Part shown: one piece after another, positions 9,141-16,578 of the stretch
How positions within the stretch are numbered: position 1 is the first letter of the stretch
How the letters are laid out: each line of letters starts with the position of its first letter
Source: UBA4486 sp041984885
Lineage (GTDB): Bacteria; Pseudomonadota; Gammaproteobacteria; Eutrophobiales; Eutrophobiaceae
Assembly: GCA_041984885.1 (NCBI GenBank)
Contig: JBHIXH010000002.1
Coordinates: 49,183 to 113,182, forward strand
Direction: 5' to 3'
Length of the DNA stretch: 64,000 nucleotides
Made by a program: the position numbers and the translations under genes
Notes under the pieces: model-generated
Told to the model about the DNA's origin: nothing
The model's input: the letters and a program-made list of their open reading frames with translations, nothing else
Databases searched by the model: none

Positions 9141-10339
9141 GTGTTATTAATCCTGTCCACTACGTAATCAGCAAACGCAAACGAACAGGTGTAGGCAGGA
9201 GAAACCGCATTTAAAACATGCAAACTGTTTTCAGTTTGTTCAACAATAAAATCCATCTCCAGTGTATTCGTTGTCTTGTTCAGCAGCTGTGCACGAATAC
9301 CTGCCCTGCCCCATTGAGCAAACTGTTGCGGGGACAAGTCTTTCACCAGCTTGCTGGCCAGCTTGATTAAATGTGGCTGGTAGTATTTCTTCAGTTCCTG
9401 GCAGGCAAGCGAACGAAAATTAAACGCATTCTGCCACCAGAGTCTTGCCTCATGGCCTAATACGTTGGCGAATTCACTGGCCGAAAAATTATCCAGCCCC
9501 TTGTAATGCTCCCGCCAGAAAGCAGGGATGGCTGTCGGGCCTATTTTACAGTGTCCATCCGCGGTAATAGTGAAATGCACACCGAGAAACGGGTTATTTA
9601 AATCCGGTACCGGGTATATATTGGTTTTCAGATTAAACGATTCCCTTGCATACAGGTATAGTCCCTTGAACGGCAACAGCGTATGGTTCCTGGATAAACC
9701 AAAATCGGTCGCCACCTTGTCTGCATAAAGACCGGACGCATTAATCAGATAGCCAGTGGCGATATCACCGGCAGATGTCTGTATCGTGTTTGCGTTTTTT
9801 CTGGATACATATTTCGAGTCAAAACAAATTTTGACGCCACTGGATCTCAGGCTCTCGAATATATGTTGATTGATTTTAGTTGGGTCAACCGATGACGTAT
9901 TCGGCGAGAACAGGGCACGTTGACAGGTTTTGGCTACCGGTTCTATATCAGACAGTTGCTTCTCATCAATTTTCTGCAGTTGTACGCCATTGACCTGGCC
10001 GCGACGATACAACTCTTCCAAAGAGTCCAGTTCCGCTTCGTTTCGGGTGACAACTACCTTGCCACATTGATTAATTGGCAGGTTATTCTGCAGACAATAC
10101 TCCGTCATCAGCTTGTTGCCATCGCGACAAAAGGCCGCTTTCAATGAATCTGCCGTATAATAAAAGCCGGCATGCAAGACACCACTATTCCTCCCACTGG
10201 CATGCATGGATAACGCCGGTTCTTTCTCGAGTATTACGATCTTCTGGTCAGGATAGTCGCGTGCGAGCACACGTGCGATTGACAGGCCAATGATACCGGC
10301 ACCAATAATAAGAAAATCAGCAGAATCAGGTAAAGACAT
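9137..10339 (-). CDS. lhgO: L-2-hydroxyglutarate oxidase (FAD-dependent)
   Basis: LhgO oxidises L-2-hydroxyglutarate to 2-oxoglutarate and feeds electrons to the quinone pool. The 400-residue protein starts with a Rossmann FAD-binding loop (DFLIIGAGIIGLSIA) and an EKEP segment. It then has the family-specific SGRNSGVLHAGFYY, where the histidine covalently or closely contacts FAD in relatives, and later PFKGLYLYAR and GPTAIPAFWRE. It sits 27 bases downstream of moaE on the same strand, so it is probably co-transcribed with moaD-moaE although it has no known link to cofactor synthesis. Confidence 0.9.
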   Translation of the reverse strand: MSLPDSADFLIIGAGIIGLSIARVLARDYPDQKIVILEKEPALSMHASGRNSGVLHAGFYYTADSLKAAFCRDGNKLMTEYCLQNNLPINQCGKVVVTRNEAELDSLEELYRRGQVNGVQLQKIDEKQLSDIEPVAKTCQRALFSPNTSSVDPTKINQHIFESLRSSGVKICFDSKYVSRKNANTIQTSAGDIATGYLINASGLYADKVATDFGLSRNHTLLPFKGLYLYARESFNLKTNIYPVPDLNNPFLGVHFTITADGHCKIGPTAIPAFWREHYKGLDNFSASEFANVLGHEARLWWQNAFNFRSLACQELKKYYQPHLIKLASKLVKDLSPQQFAQWGRAGIRAQLLNKTTNTLEMDFIVEQTENSLHVLNAVSPAYTCSFAFADYVVDRINNT

Positions 10340-10366
10340 GAACGGCAGCGTGTAACCGGATTTTTG

Positions 10367-10801
10367 TCAGCCGGGCGTATTCGATTCGACCCATCTCTGG
10401 CCGGTTGTCGTCGTCTCTTTCTTCCAGAATGGCGCTTTGCGTTTTAAATCTTCAATAATAAATCGACAGGCCTCAAATGCCGCTGCACGATGTGCAGACC
10501 AGACAGCAATGACGACAATGGGTTCGCTAATATGGATTGGGCCAACACGATGCAGTAATAACACATCCAGCAATGGCCATTGTCGCATGGCAGACTCAAC
10601 AATCGACGTCAGGTGTTTTTCAGTCATGCCGGGATAATGCTCAAGTTCCATTGATTCAATCGATTCCCCTTCATTCTGATCGCGCATTGAGCCAATAAAA
10701 ACTGACGTGGCACCATACTTGCCCTGTTGCGCCATCTCCTCCTGAAATTGTTCAATTTCAACGTAGGCGTTTATCGAACCGGTTCTGACTTCGACCTTCA
10801 T
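10367..10801 (-). CDS. moaE: molybdopterin synthase catalytic subunit MoaE
   Basis: MoaE together with thiocarboxylated MoaD adds the dithiolene sulfurs to cyclic pyranopterin monophosphate. The 144-residue protein has the conserved GATSVFIGSMRDQNEGE start of the core, the LEHYPGMTE strand and LLHRVGPI. It also has the AHRAAAFEACRFIIEDLK helix followed by the active-site lysine region APFWKKE. It begins one base after the moaD stop. Confidence 0.95.
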   Translation of the reverse strand: MKVEVRTGSINAYVEIEQFQEEMAQQGKYGATSVFIGSMRDQNEGESIESMELEHYPGMTEKHLTSIVESAMRQWPLLDVLLLHRVGPIHISEPIVVIAVWSAHRAAAFEACRFIIEDLKRKAPFWKKETTTTGQRWVESNTPG

Positions 10802-10802
10802 C

Positions 10803-11036
10803 TCAACCTCCGGTCACTGGTGGGAAAAAAGCTACTTCGTCACCATCTTTGATCACCGTGTTTGTCTTTACATATTCCTGGTTGATTGCAGTCATCACTG
10901 AAGCCGGGACAGCGGACTCACCCGCAATCTTTTGCCACAACATCTGTACGTTGCTACCCGACTCGATTTCACATTCCTCTTCGGAACGACCGAGCCGCTC
11001 TTTCAAACTGGCAAAATATTTTACTTTAACTTTCAT
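10803..11036 (-). CDS. moaD: molybdopterin synthase sulfur carrier MoaD
   Basis: MoaD is the ubiquitin-like sulfur carrier whose C-terminal glycine is thiocarboxylated. The 77-residue product has the beta-grasp pattern (MKVKVKYFASLKERLG, then VNQE-like YVKTNTVIKDGDEVAFFPP) and ends VTGG, the required di-glycine. There is no good ribosome-binding site before the ATG. The leader contains an AT-rich 19-base word shared with the porin upstream region (see findings). A second MoaD-like gene lies in the aor operon at 26.3 kb. Confidence 0.93.
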   Translation of the reverse strand: MKVKVKYFASLKERLGRSEEECEIESGSNVQMLWQKIAGESAVPASVMTAINQEYVKTNTVIKDGDEVAFFPPVTGG

Positions 11037-11045
11037 AAATATTTT

Positions 11046-11064
11046 TAATAATTACAATTACTTA
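11046..11064 (-). promoter_or_regulatory. AT-rich 19-base word in the moaD leader, repeated at 25930
   Basis: The 19 bases at 11046-11064 (TAATAATTACAATTACTTA on the plus strand) lie 10-28 bases before the moaD ATG. They occur again exactly at 25930-25948, between the aor operon end and the porin. A shorter core, TAATTGTAATTA, also precedes the NarL-type regulator at 32990. The remaining spacer to moaC (11065-11160) contains TATACT at 11131 as a possible moaC -10 box but no well-placed -35. Confidence 0.3.
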
Positions 11065-11160
11065 AATCGCTAATCTAGAAAATAATACATATGATATACT
11101 CGCTTTGACCAAGTTAACAGACCTGCATCGTATACTAAATAGAGAACCTGATTCACTGGC

Positions 11161-11640
11161 ATGAGCAAATTGACGCATTTTAACGAACGGGGAGAAGCGC
11201 ACATGGTCGATGTCGGTGATAAAGCGTTTTCTGACCGAAAAGCCATCGCCAGTGGATGTATTCTGATGCAGGCCGAAACACTGCAAAAAATCATAAACGG
11301 TGAGAACAAAAAAGGCGATGTGCTCGGTATTGCCCGGGTCGCCGGAATCATGGCAGCAAAAAAAACGGCTGAACTGATCCCGCTCTGTCACCCCATTGCG
11401 ATGACACATATCAATATCGAGTTACAAACCGACACGGAAAATAATCGCGTGAATTGTATATCTACAGTCTGCACGCACGACCAGACCGGAATTGAGATGG
11501 AAGCGTTAACCTCGGTACAGGTCGCCTTGTTGACCATTTATGACATGTGTAAAGCTGTCGATCGGGGCATGACGATCACCAATGTACAACTGGTCGAAAA
11601 AAGCGGCGGCAAATCCGGTGATTGGAAACGCCAGGAATAA
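11161..11640 (+). CDS. moaC: cyclic pyranopterin monophosphate synthase MoaC
   Basis: MoaC converts the MoaA product into cyclic pyranopterin monophosphate. The 159-residue protein starts with the family opening LTHFNERGEAHMVDVGDK and contains KGDVLGIARVAGIMAAKKT, the active-site region LIPLCHPI and GIEMEALTSVQVALLTIYDM, ending in KSGG-x-SG. It is divergent from moaD across 124 bases. The 151 bases after it, up to the cytochrome gene, hold nothing I can name. Confidence 0.95.
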   Translation: MSKLTHFNERGEAHMVDVGDKAFSDRKAIASGCILMQAETLQKIINGENKKGDVLGIARVAGIMAAKKTAELIPLCHPIAMTHINIELQTDTENNRVNCISTVCTHDQTGIEMEALTSVQVALLTIYDMCKAVDRGMTITNVQLVEKSGGKSGDWKRQE

Positions 11641-11791
11641 TAATGCAGGACTCTGCCGGGAAACGCGTTTTAATCCGGTCCGACTGAAAACGATACAAGC
11701 TATTGCCTGTCTGTCGGGCTACCCAACCGTCCTTGCTTTACCGGAATTAGTCAGCGACTGCTGAACAGTCATGCTGATCTGACGCTGACTA

Positions 11792-12334
11792 CTACCAGCG
11801 CATCATGCGACGGACAATACCGTCGTTTAAAAACGCATGATAAATCGCGCCACTGATATGTACCGCGACAACGGCCAATAGTGCCCACGCCGTCCACAGG
11901 TGAATCTCGGAGAATAACTCGTTCATTTCCTCATCCGCCTCAGAAATACGCGGTAGTTTAAACAGCCACCAGACTTCCGTATCCCAGCGCGTATGTGCCG
12001 ATGACAGGTAGCCGCTGATACAAACGGCCAGAATAAGCACGTAAATAATGACATGGTCAAGCGTGGCCAGTTTTTGCATCCAGGGTTTCATTGCGCTGGA
12101 TGGCACCGGTGCCGGACGATGTTTGAAGCGAACGTATATCAGCAAGGGCACTACAAATATCAACGTCAGGCCGATATTTTTATGTAACTGAAAAGGAAAC
12201 GCGCGAAACTGCATCTCTTTAGAGGGTAATGGCAATCCCAGCATCCACCAACTGGAGATAAACAGGAAAAAAATCGAGACGGCTAGTAACCAGTGCAGGA
12301 TAACCGCCGTTCTACTGTAGCCTTGACTTTGCAT
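11792..12334 (-). CDS. cytochrome b561-family membrane protein
   Basis: The 180-residue protein has four hydrophobic helices and the cytochrome b561 pattern: YSRTAVILHWLLAVSIF with a heme-ligand histidine in helix 1, FQLHKNIGLTLIFVV in helix 2, DHVIIYVLILAVCISGYL in helix 3, and LWTAWALLAVVAVHISGAIYHAF with two histidines in helix 4. Such proteins transfer electrons between quinol and a periplasmic partner or act as superoxide:quinone oxidoreductases. It is probably co-transcribed with the upstream 4-helix protein at 12369-12941 (34-base gap). Confidence 0.85.
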   Translation of the reverse strand: MQSQGYSRTAVILHWLLAVSIFFLFISSWWMLGLPLPSKEMQFRAFPFQLHKNIGLTLIFVVPLLIYVRFKHRPAPVPSSAMKPWMQKLATLDHVIIYVLILAVCISGYLSSAHTRWDTEVWWLFKLPRISEADEEMNELFSEIHLWTAWALLAVVAVHISGAIYHAFLNDGIVRRMMRW

Positions 12335-12368
12335 ATCGTGACCCGTTAATAGTTTTAATCTTTCGAGG

Positions 12369-12941
12369 TTAGTTGGTTACTGCTTGTTTTTCAGACTGAA
12401 TCTGCCGGCCGGCAATGGTCGCACAGAGCAACATTAGATGTAGCAGCAACCAGAGAAGGATATTCCACAAATAGATGTCTCGCAGAATGGGGCCGGTATT
12501 GACGACGGCTGCAAACTGGACTGCATCTATCAGCGTTAAAGCAGCAAAGATAAAAATGGCCGCAGTCGAGGCAGCCGGCTTGTAATTCACCAATGCTCCA
12601 CCGACAATAATTGACAGGAAAGCCAGTATTGCACCTGTAACTGACAACCAGATTTGGACAGCAGGAAACCAGTCCGGGGTAGACAGTGAAATTCCTTCCA
12701 CGTAGGTGACCATGTATTCACACTCCGCCAGCGACAAGCCTTCCTCTTCGAGTTCTTCTTCAGGACAAACGGCTGCGGGCAACACGCCGGATTCCGGCAT
12801 GTGCTTGGTAATTACTGACTGTTTCATGGCCTCATTACCATGCAGCGAAGTCAGGAAAATACCCAGTACGATAGTAACGACACCCAGGGCACTGGCCCAG
12901 GCGGGACCATTCGCTGTTGGTTTACTGTTATTAGATGTCAT
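12369..12941 (-). CDS. four-helix membrane protein, unknown function
   Basis: The 190-residue product has a helix at about residues 15-32, then an acidic periplasmic-type loop. The loop holds two cysteines, one in AAVCPEEELEEEG and one in LAECEYMV. Three helices follow at about 95-115, 122-145 and 155-177. The paired cysteines could form a disulfide. I do not recognise the family. Its position just upstream of the cytochrome b561 gene suggests a shared redox role, but this is only from order. The 171 bases up to the chemoreceptor gene contain no further gene. Confidence 0.55.
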   Translation of the reverse strand: MTSNNSKPTANGPAWASALGVVTIVLGIFLTSLHGNEAMKQSVITKHMPESGVLPAAVCPEEELEEEGLSLAECEYMVTYVEGISLSTPDWFPAVQIWLSVTGAILAFLSIIVGGALVNYKPAASTAAIFIFAALTLIDAVQFAAVVNTGPILRDIYLWNILLWLLLHLMLLCATIAGRQIQSEKQAVTN

Positions 12942-13112
12942 GCGGCACCTGATATTTATTATTCAAGTTTTAATCGTAGAACCAGACCAACCCAAATTTC
13001 GAAAGTTCTCGTCAGGGGTCTGATACTGGCCGTTGGGGCGCGCATTGTATCACGCGCATCGGCGAAATAAACGGGAGGTGGGGATAAAAGGAAGTTTTCT
13101 TATGAAAACAGA

Positions 13113-14693
13113 CTAGTTTTGTGCAGGCTCATCCGAACGATAGGCAATACGAAAACCTCCCCAGTGCTTGCCATTCACGTAGATCGGCGCTGACAGGTCG
13201 TGCAGGACTTCACCGGTATCGCGTTTGTACGTTTGCAGCAGGAATTTTTCCCGGTTCGAACCACAGCGGCTGCCGGTTCGATCATTGAATAATCTTTTCG
13301 TGCGATTCCCCACCAGGTCCTTTTCATAGTCGCCGGTCAGTGGTTGACTGAAGCGTTTGTTATGCGTCGGGAAATAACCGTTGTTATCAACAGCCCCGGC
13401 CAGAATAAAATCCGGATTTTCTTCCAGCACCGGCTCCTGTAATGCCGGTAACATCTGATCTGTAAAAGTATCAAATTCAGTTGAATACTTTATCGGGTTT
13501 GAACCTGCAATCGGTTTATAGTTACGATCAAATAACGCGGCTTCAGTGATTTGTTCATTGGCGATCGATCGCTCAAACAACTCCCCTACCTGTTTTGATT
13601 TTTCAAGCACGATATTTTTGACCCTGTCATGTATCGTGCCAAACTCAAAGTCGCCATTGATCGTGTGAATCTGTTCTGCCTGGTTCGAAAGCGATATTGC
13701 GTCTTCGGAGACAGCTTGTGCGTCACTGACTATATGTCCGAACAGCGATTTTATCGCTTCCAGCTCGACTTTAATCTGGTTCACGGAATGATGATGCTGG
13801 TCCATGATCCGGTTAATATTATCCATCTGTTCATTGGTAATTCTGGCTTGACTGTTGATCCCGGTCAGTACATTACCTATTTGCTCGGCCTGCCCCACAA
13901 CAAGTTCAACCATATCCTGAAAAGCCATGATCTCCTCATTTGTCTTTTTCGATACTGCCACCATGTGTCGCAATTTCTCATCGATTTCCAGAGTCGAAAC
14001 CGAAGACTTGTTTGCCAGTTCACGGACTTCATCGGCAACAACGGCAAAACCGCGCCCCAGTTCACCCGCACGGGCCGCTTCTATTGCCGCGTTTAATGCA
14101 AGCAGGTTGGTCTGATCAGAAACATTTTTAATTACATCAGTAATTCCGGCAATATCGTGGGCGTATTCATTTAACTCGCGCATACTTTCCGTCGTAGACG
14201 TGGCACTGGATTTTAAATTCAGAATACCGTTAGTGATCTGTGTGACTTTTTCCAGACCTTCATCACAGATCCCGGTCGCTTTTTCTGTCGAGGTGTAGGC
14301 GCGTTGTGTATTTTCGACGATATACGCGGTGTTATCAGCCAGTTCATTGGTAGCGTTGGTCACGTTTTCGGTACGCTGCATCTGGTTTTCAATCTTGCCG
14401 GTCAATTCATCGATAAAATGCGAGACTTTGGCACTGGATATAGCAATTGAAATTCCGACTTCAGAGGACTGAGACAATCGTTGCATCAGTATCTGTTTGG
14501 CTTCGATGAGTTTTGACCAGACAGAATTAAAGCGTTGCCATCTCGTAACCGGCATTTCTTCTTGCAGATGCCTGGTTGCAACATAGTCGCCCAATCTGTC
14601 CAGGTCTGCGCGTATCAATTTAAAAATCCGGTAACAGAAAAGCCCGGTGACTAGAGCAAGCGAACACAAGCTCAGCAATACGATTTCTGTCAT
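13113..14693 (-). CDS. methyl-accepting chemotaxis-type receptor with C-terminal sensor module
   Basis: The 526-residue protein has one membrane helix at the extreme N-terminus (VLLSLCSLALVTGLFCYRIF). The MCP signalling domain follows, with its hairpin tip TNLLALNAAIEAARAGELGR and EVRELANKS at about residues 195-235. The last 170 residues are a separate globular module with NNGYFPTHNKRFSQ, GNRTKRLFNDRTG and SAPIYVNGKHWGGFRIAY, a Cache/PAS-like pattern known from the C-terminus of some receptors. So the sensor lies after the signalling domain and no periplasmic ligand domain exists. It probably senses an intracellular cue. No che genes are in the window. Confidence 0.85.
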   Translation of the reverse strand: MTEIVLLSLCSLALVTGLFCYRIFKLIRADLDRLGDYVATRHLQEEMPVTRWQRFNSVWSKLIEAKQILMQRLSQSSEVGISIAISSAKVSHFIDELTGKIENQMQRTENVTNATNELADNTAYIVENTQRAYTSTEKATGICDEGLEKVTQITNGILNLKSSATSTTESMRELNEYAHDIAGITDVIKNVSDQTNLLALNAAIEAARAGELGRGFAVVADEVRELANKSSVSTLEIDEKLRHMVAVSKKTNEEIMAFQDMVELVVGQAEQIGNVLTGINSQARITNEQMDNINRIMDQHHHSVNQIKVELEAIKSLFGHIVSDAQAVSEDAISLSNQAEQIHTINGDFEFGTIHDRVKNIVLEKSKQVGELFERSIANEQITEAALFDRNYKPIAGSNPIKYSTEFDTFTDQMLPALQEPVLEENPDFILAGAVDNNGYFPTHNKRFSQPLTGDYEKDLVGNRTKRLFNDRTGSRCGSNREKFLLQTYKRDTGEVLHDLSAPIYVNGKHWGGFRIAYRSDEPAQN

Positions 14694-14727
14694 ATTTCAC
14701 CTGTAGTTAAACCTGAACTCGAATGAG

Positions 14728-14744
14728 AGCGAACCCGGTTCGCT
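14728..14744. promoter_or_regulatory. 17-base perfect palindrome upstream of the chemoreceptor
   Basis: AGCGAACC and GGTTCGCT flank a single C, 35 bases before the receptor ATG. It is a candidate operator or a leader hairpin. The binding protein is unknown. Confidence 0.35.
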
Positions 14745-14803
14745 TGATGAATTAACGTCAGATGAAGATAAAATCTTGAGAAAATACCGGCTTCAGGCAT
14801 AAA

Positions 14804-14834
14804 AAAACGCCGGATATGTCCAGATCCGGCGTTT
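14804..14834 (-). terminator. intrinsic terminator of the methanofuran/pterin operon
   Basis: A ten-base-pair stem, AACGCCGGAT (14806-14815) with ATCCGGCGTT (14824-14833), encloses an 8-base loop. It is followed leftward by seven A on the plus strand, giving a U-run in the leftward transcript. It lies 50 bases after the stop of the carbinolamine dehydratase gene. Confidence 0.85.
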
Positions 14835-14883
14835 CTTGCCAGAAAATGTCTCCCTGGCAGTCATTGATTGCCCCGAACGGGTA

Positions 14884-15273
14884 TTAATCGTATTTGATGT
14901 ATTTGAAGCGTGGATCGTCAGGCGTACCCTCAAGTGCGCTGTCTTCCTCCGCACCGGGCTGCCAGGAGATTACCTGCTCGATTTTATGCGCCAGCTCGAA
15001 GTCCTTGGCGGTTACCCCTTTCGCAGCGTGGTTTATCAACTTAACAATGACGAAGGCATACGAAACCGTCAGGTCCGGATGGTGAAACGCCGCTTCTGAC
15101 AGGTGGCCCACCGTATTGACGACCATCAGCGTACTTTTCCAGCCACTGGTCTTGAATTTGCGCCGAATCCAGCCACCCTCAAAATACCAGTTTGGCAGTT
15201 CTTCTTTCAATCGTTGCTCGATTTCCTCTTCTGTATACGTTGCGTCTTTCTCTTTCTTGCGCCACTGACTCAT
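14884..15273 (-). CDS. pterin-4a-carbinolamine dehydratase-like protein
   Basis: The 129-residue protein has the dehydratase core: a WYFEGGWIRRKFKTSGW strand pair, then VGHLSEAAFHHPDLTVSYAFV with the catalytic-type HHPD and NHAAKGVTAKDFELAHKIE. It carries an extra charged N-terminus and a 20-residue acidic tail (EDSALEGTPDDPRFKYIKYD). Classical members recycle tetrahydrobiopterin. No aromatic amino acid hydroxylase is nearby. Here it ends an operon with DUF6513, DUF447 and mfnB genes, so a role in the one-carbon pterin pathway is more likely; that is inference from context. Confidence 0.8.
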   Translation of the reverse strand: MSQWRKKEKDATYTEEEIEQRLKEELPNWYFEGGWIRRKFKTSGWKSTLMVVNTVGHLSEAAFHHPDLTVSYAFVIVKLINHAAKGVTAKDFELAHKIEQVISWQPGAEEDSALEGTPDDPRFKYIKYD

Positions 15274-15289
15274 GTGATCACTCCTGAAA

Positions 15290-16012
15290 TTATTCTGTTG
15301 AAATTAAACGTGTCGACATGTCCAGACCGGTCTGTGTCGGTATCTGCTTGCGTATCTGCTGTACCGCGGTTCGATTCAGGCTTTCTGTACGCCTGGCTGA
15401 ATGACACAGGGCGCCGCGAAAGCCAAGATAATCCGGCCCCACTGATAACAGTGGTTGGATATCATCCAGGCAAAGTGAGCCTGCCAGCCCCGTCAGGTAC
15501 GCCCGGGTCTTTCCGGTTTGTATAAACGATCGCAATACGCAAAGTGGCACGATGTCTGTCAACCTGCCGGATTGCTTGCTCTCGGTGTCCAGCATCACTC
15601 CGCGAATACCGGTCCTGACCAGTTTCTTGTAGAGCCTGTCCGAATCGAAACCTCTGTCAGCAAAGATGACAAGCACCACGGCTATATTAATTCTAGCTAA
15701 TTCTGCAAACACATTGAGTATATTTTCTGACAGATCATCGGCAAACAAACCGACTTTGACTATATCGACTCCGGTTGCATGCATATCGAGGACAGCCTGA
15801 CCAAGCAAGTCCGGTTGCATCGGTAAATCACCGACGGTAGCGCTGATCAAACAACGTCCATCGATCATTTGTACAATAGTCCGGGCCGTTGAATGATCGA
15901 CTGCACCCAGGGCGCCTTTCGATGGGTCCTTCAGATCAATGATATCAGCACCGGCTGTAAAGACGATTTCAGCTTCGTCGACGTTTTTAACGCTGGCGAG
16001 AAAACCGGTCAT
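15290..16012 (-). CDS. mfnB: (5-formylfuran-3-yl)methyl phosphate synthase MfnB
   Basis: MfnB condenses two glyceraldehyde-3-phosphates into the furan precursor of methanofuran, the one-carbon carrier for formyl transfer in methanogens and in methylotrophs with the tetrahydromethanopterin route. The 240-residue protein is a TIM-barrel with the family start FLASVKNVDEAEIVFTAGAD, then IIDLKDPSKGALGAV with the catalytic lysines, SATVGDLPM, VDIVKVGLF and the C-terminal GFRGALC. Its start overlaps the end of the DUF447 gene by four bases. It is a strong indicator of methylotrophic or C1-oxidising metabolism. Confidence 0.9.
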   Translation of the reverse strand: MTGFLASVKNVDEAEIVFTAGADIIDLKDPSKGALGAVDHSTARTIVQMIDGRCLISATVGDLPMQPDLLGQAVLDMHATGVDIVKVGLFADDLSENILNVFAELARINIAVVLVIFADRGFDSDRLYKKLVRTGIRGVMLDTESKQSGRLTDIVPLCVLRSFIQTGKTRAYLTGLAGSLCLDDIQPLLSVGPDYLGFRGALCHSARRTESLNRTAVQQIRKQIPTQTGLDMSTRLISTE

Positions 16013-16578
16013 ACGATGTTCTGCTGTCCGGTTTGATGTTGTTCGATTCGATGCATAAGCCAGTCCCAGGCGATCTTTTCTTCTTCGCCGGCCGTTTTTT
16101 CCATGGCAATGGAAAGATATTCAATTTCCTGTGAGATTTTTTCTGCCGGCAGCCGATCCAGTCGACTGACCAGGATCGCCGCTTCCAGCACCGCGGCCTG
16201 GGCCCGGTTAAACCCCCTGAATGACGCATGCGTGAATTCAGCCAGTTTTTTACAGTAAAACCTTGGCCGCAACTCATCATCCTCAAGATGATCAACGACA
16301 ACTTCTATATGTGCCAGCGCCTGTTGCAACCGGATCCCCTGGAACTCGGTGGTTGGCGTGAGTGGCCAGTCCTTATGCCCGGTTAAACAGCCGGCAAATA
16401 TCTGCACGTTGTCCGTCATATTGATCGCAGCGTGTTGCACGCGTTGCAGATTATTCAGCGTGGTCGATGGTTTGAATGGGGCGATGATGAGAAATTCATC
16501 CTCGATATGTATCCCCATCGGTGCAATGTGAGCAGAACCATCTTCGCTCAAGGTTGTAACAATCACTTCGTATATCAT
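16009..16578 (-). CDS. DUF447 family protein of the one-carbon pterin cluster
   Basis: The 189-residue protein begins YEVIVTTLSEDGSAHIAPMG, a split-barrel flavin-binding-like opening of DUF447, followed by INMTDNVQIFAGCLTG and a helical second half (FYCKKLAEFTHASFRGFNRAQAAVLEAAILVSRL, quoted here only as the region 115-150). DUF447 proteins occur in methanogens and in methylotroph tetrahydromethanopterin gene clusters. The biochemical role is not settled. Four-base overlaps with both neighbours indicate one translationally coupled operon. Confidence 0.85.
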   Translation of the reverse strand: MIYEVIVTTLSEDGSAHIAPMGIHIEDEFLIIAPFKPSTTLNNLQRVQHAAINMTDNVQIFAGCLTGHKDWPLTPTTEFQGIRLQQALAHIEVVVDHLEDDELRPRFYCKKLAEFTHASFRGFNRAQAAVLEAAILVSRLDRLPAEKISQEIEYLSIAMEKTAGEEEKIAWDWLMHRIEQHQTGQQNIV

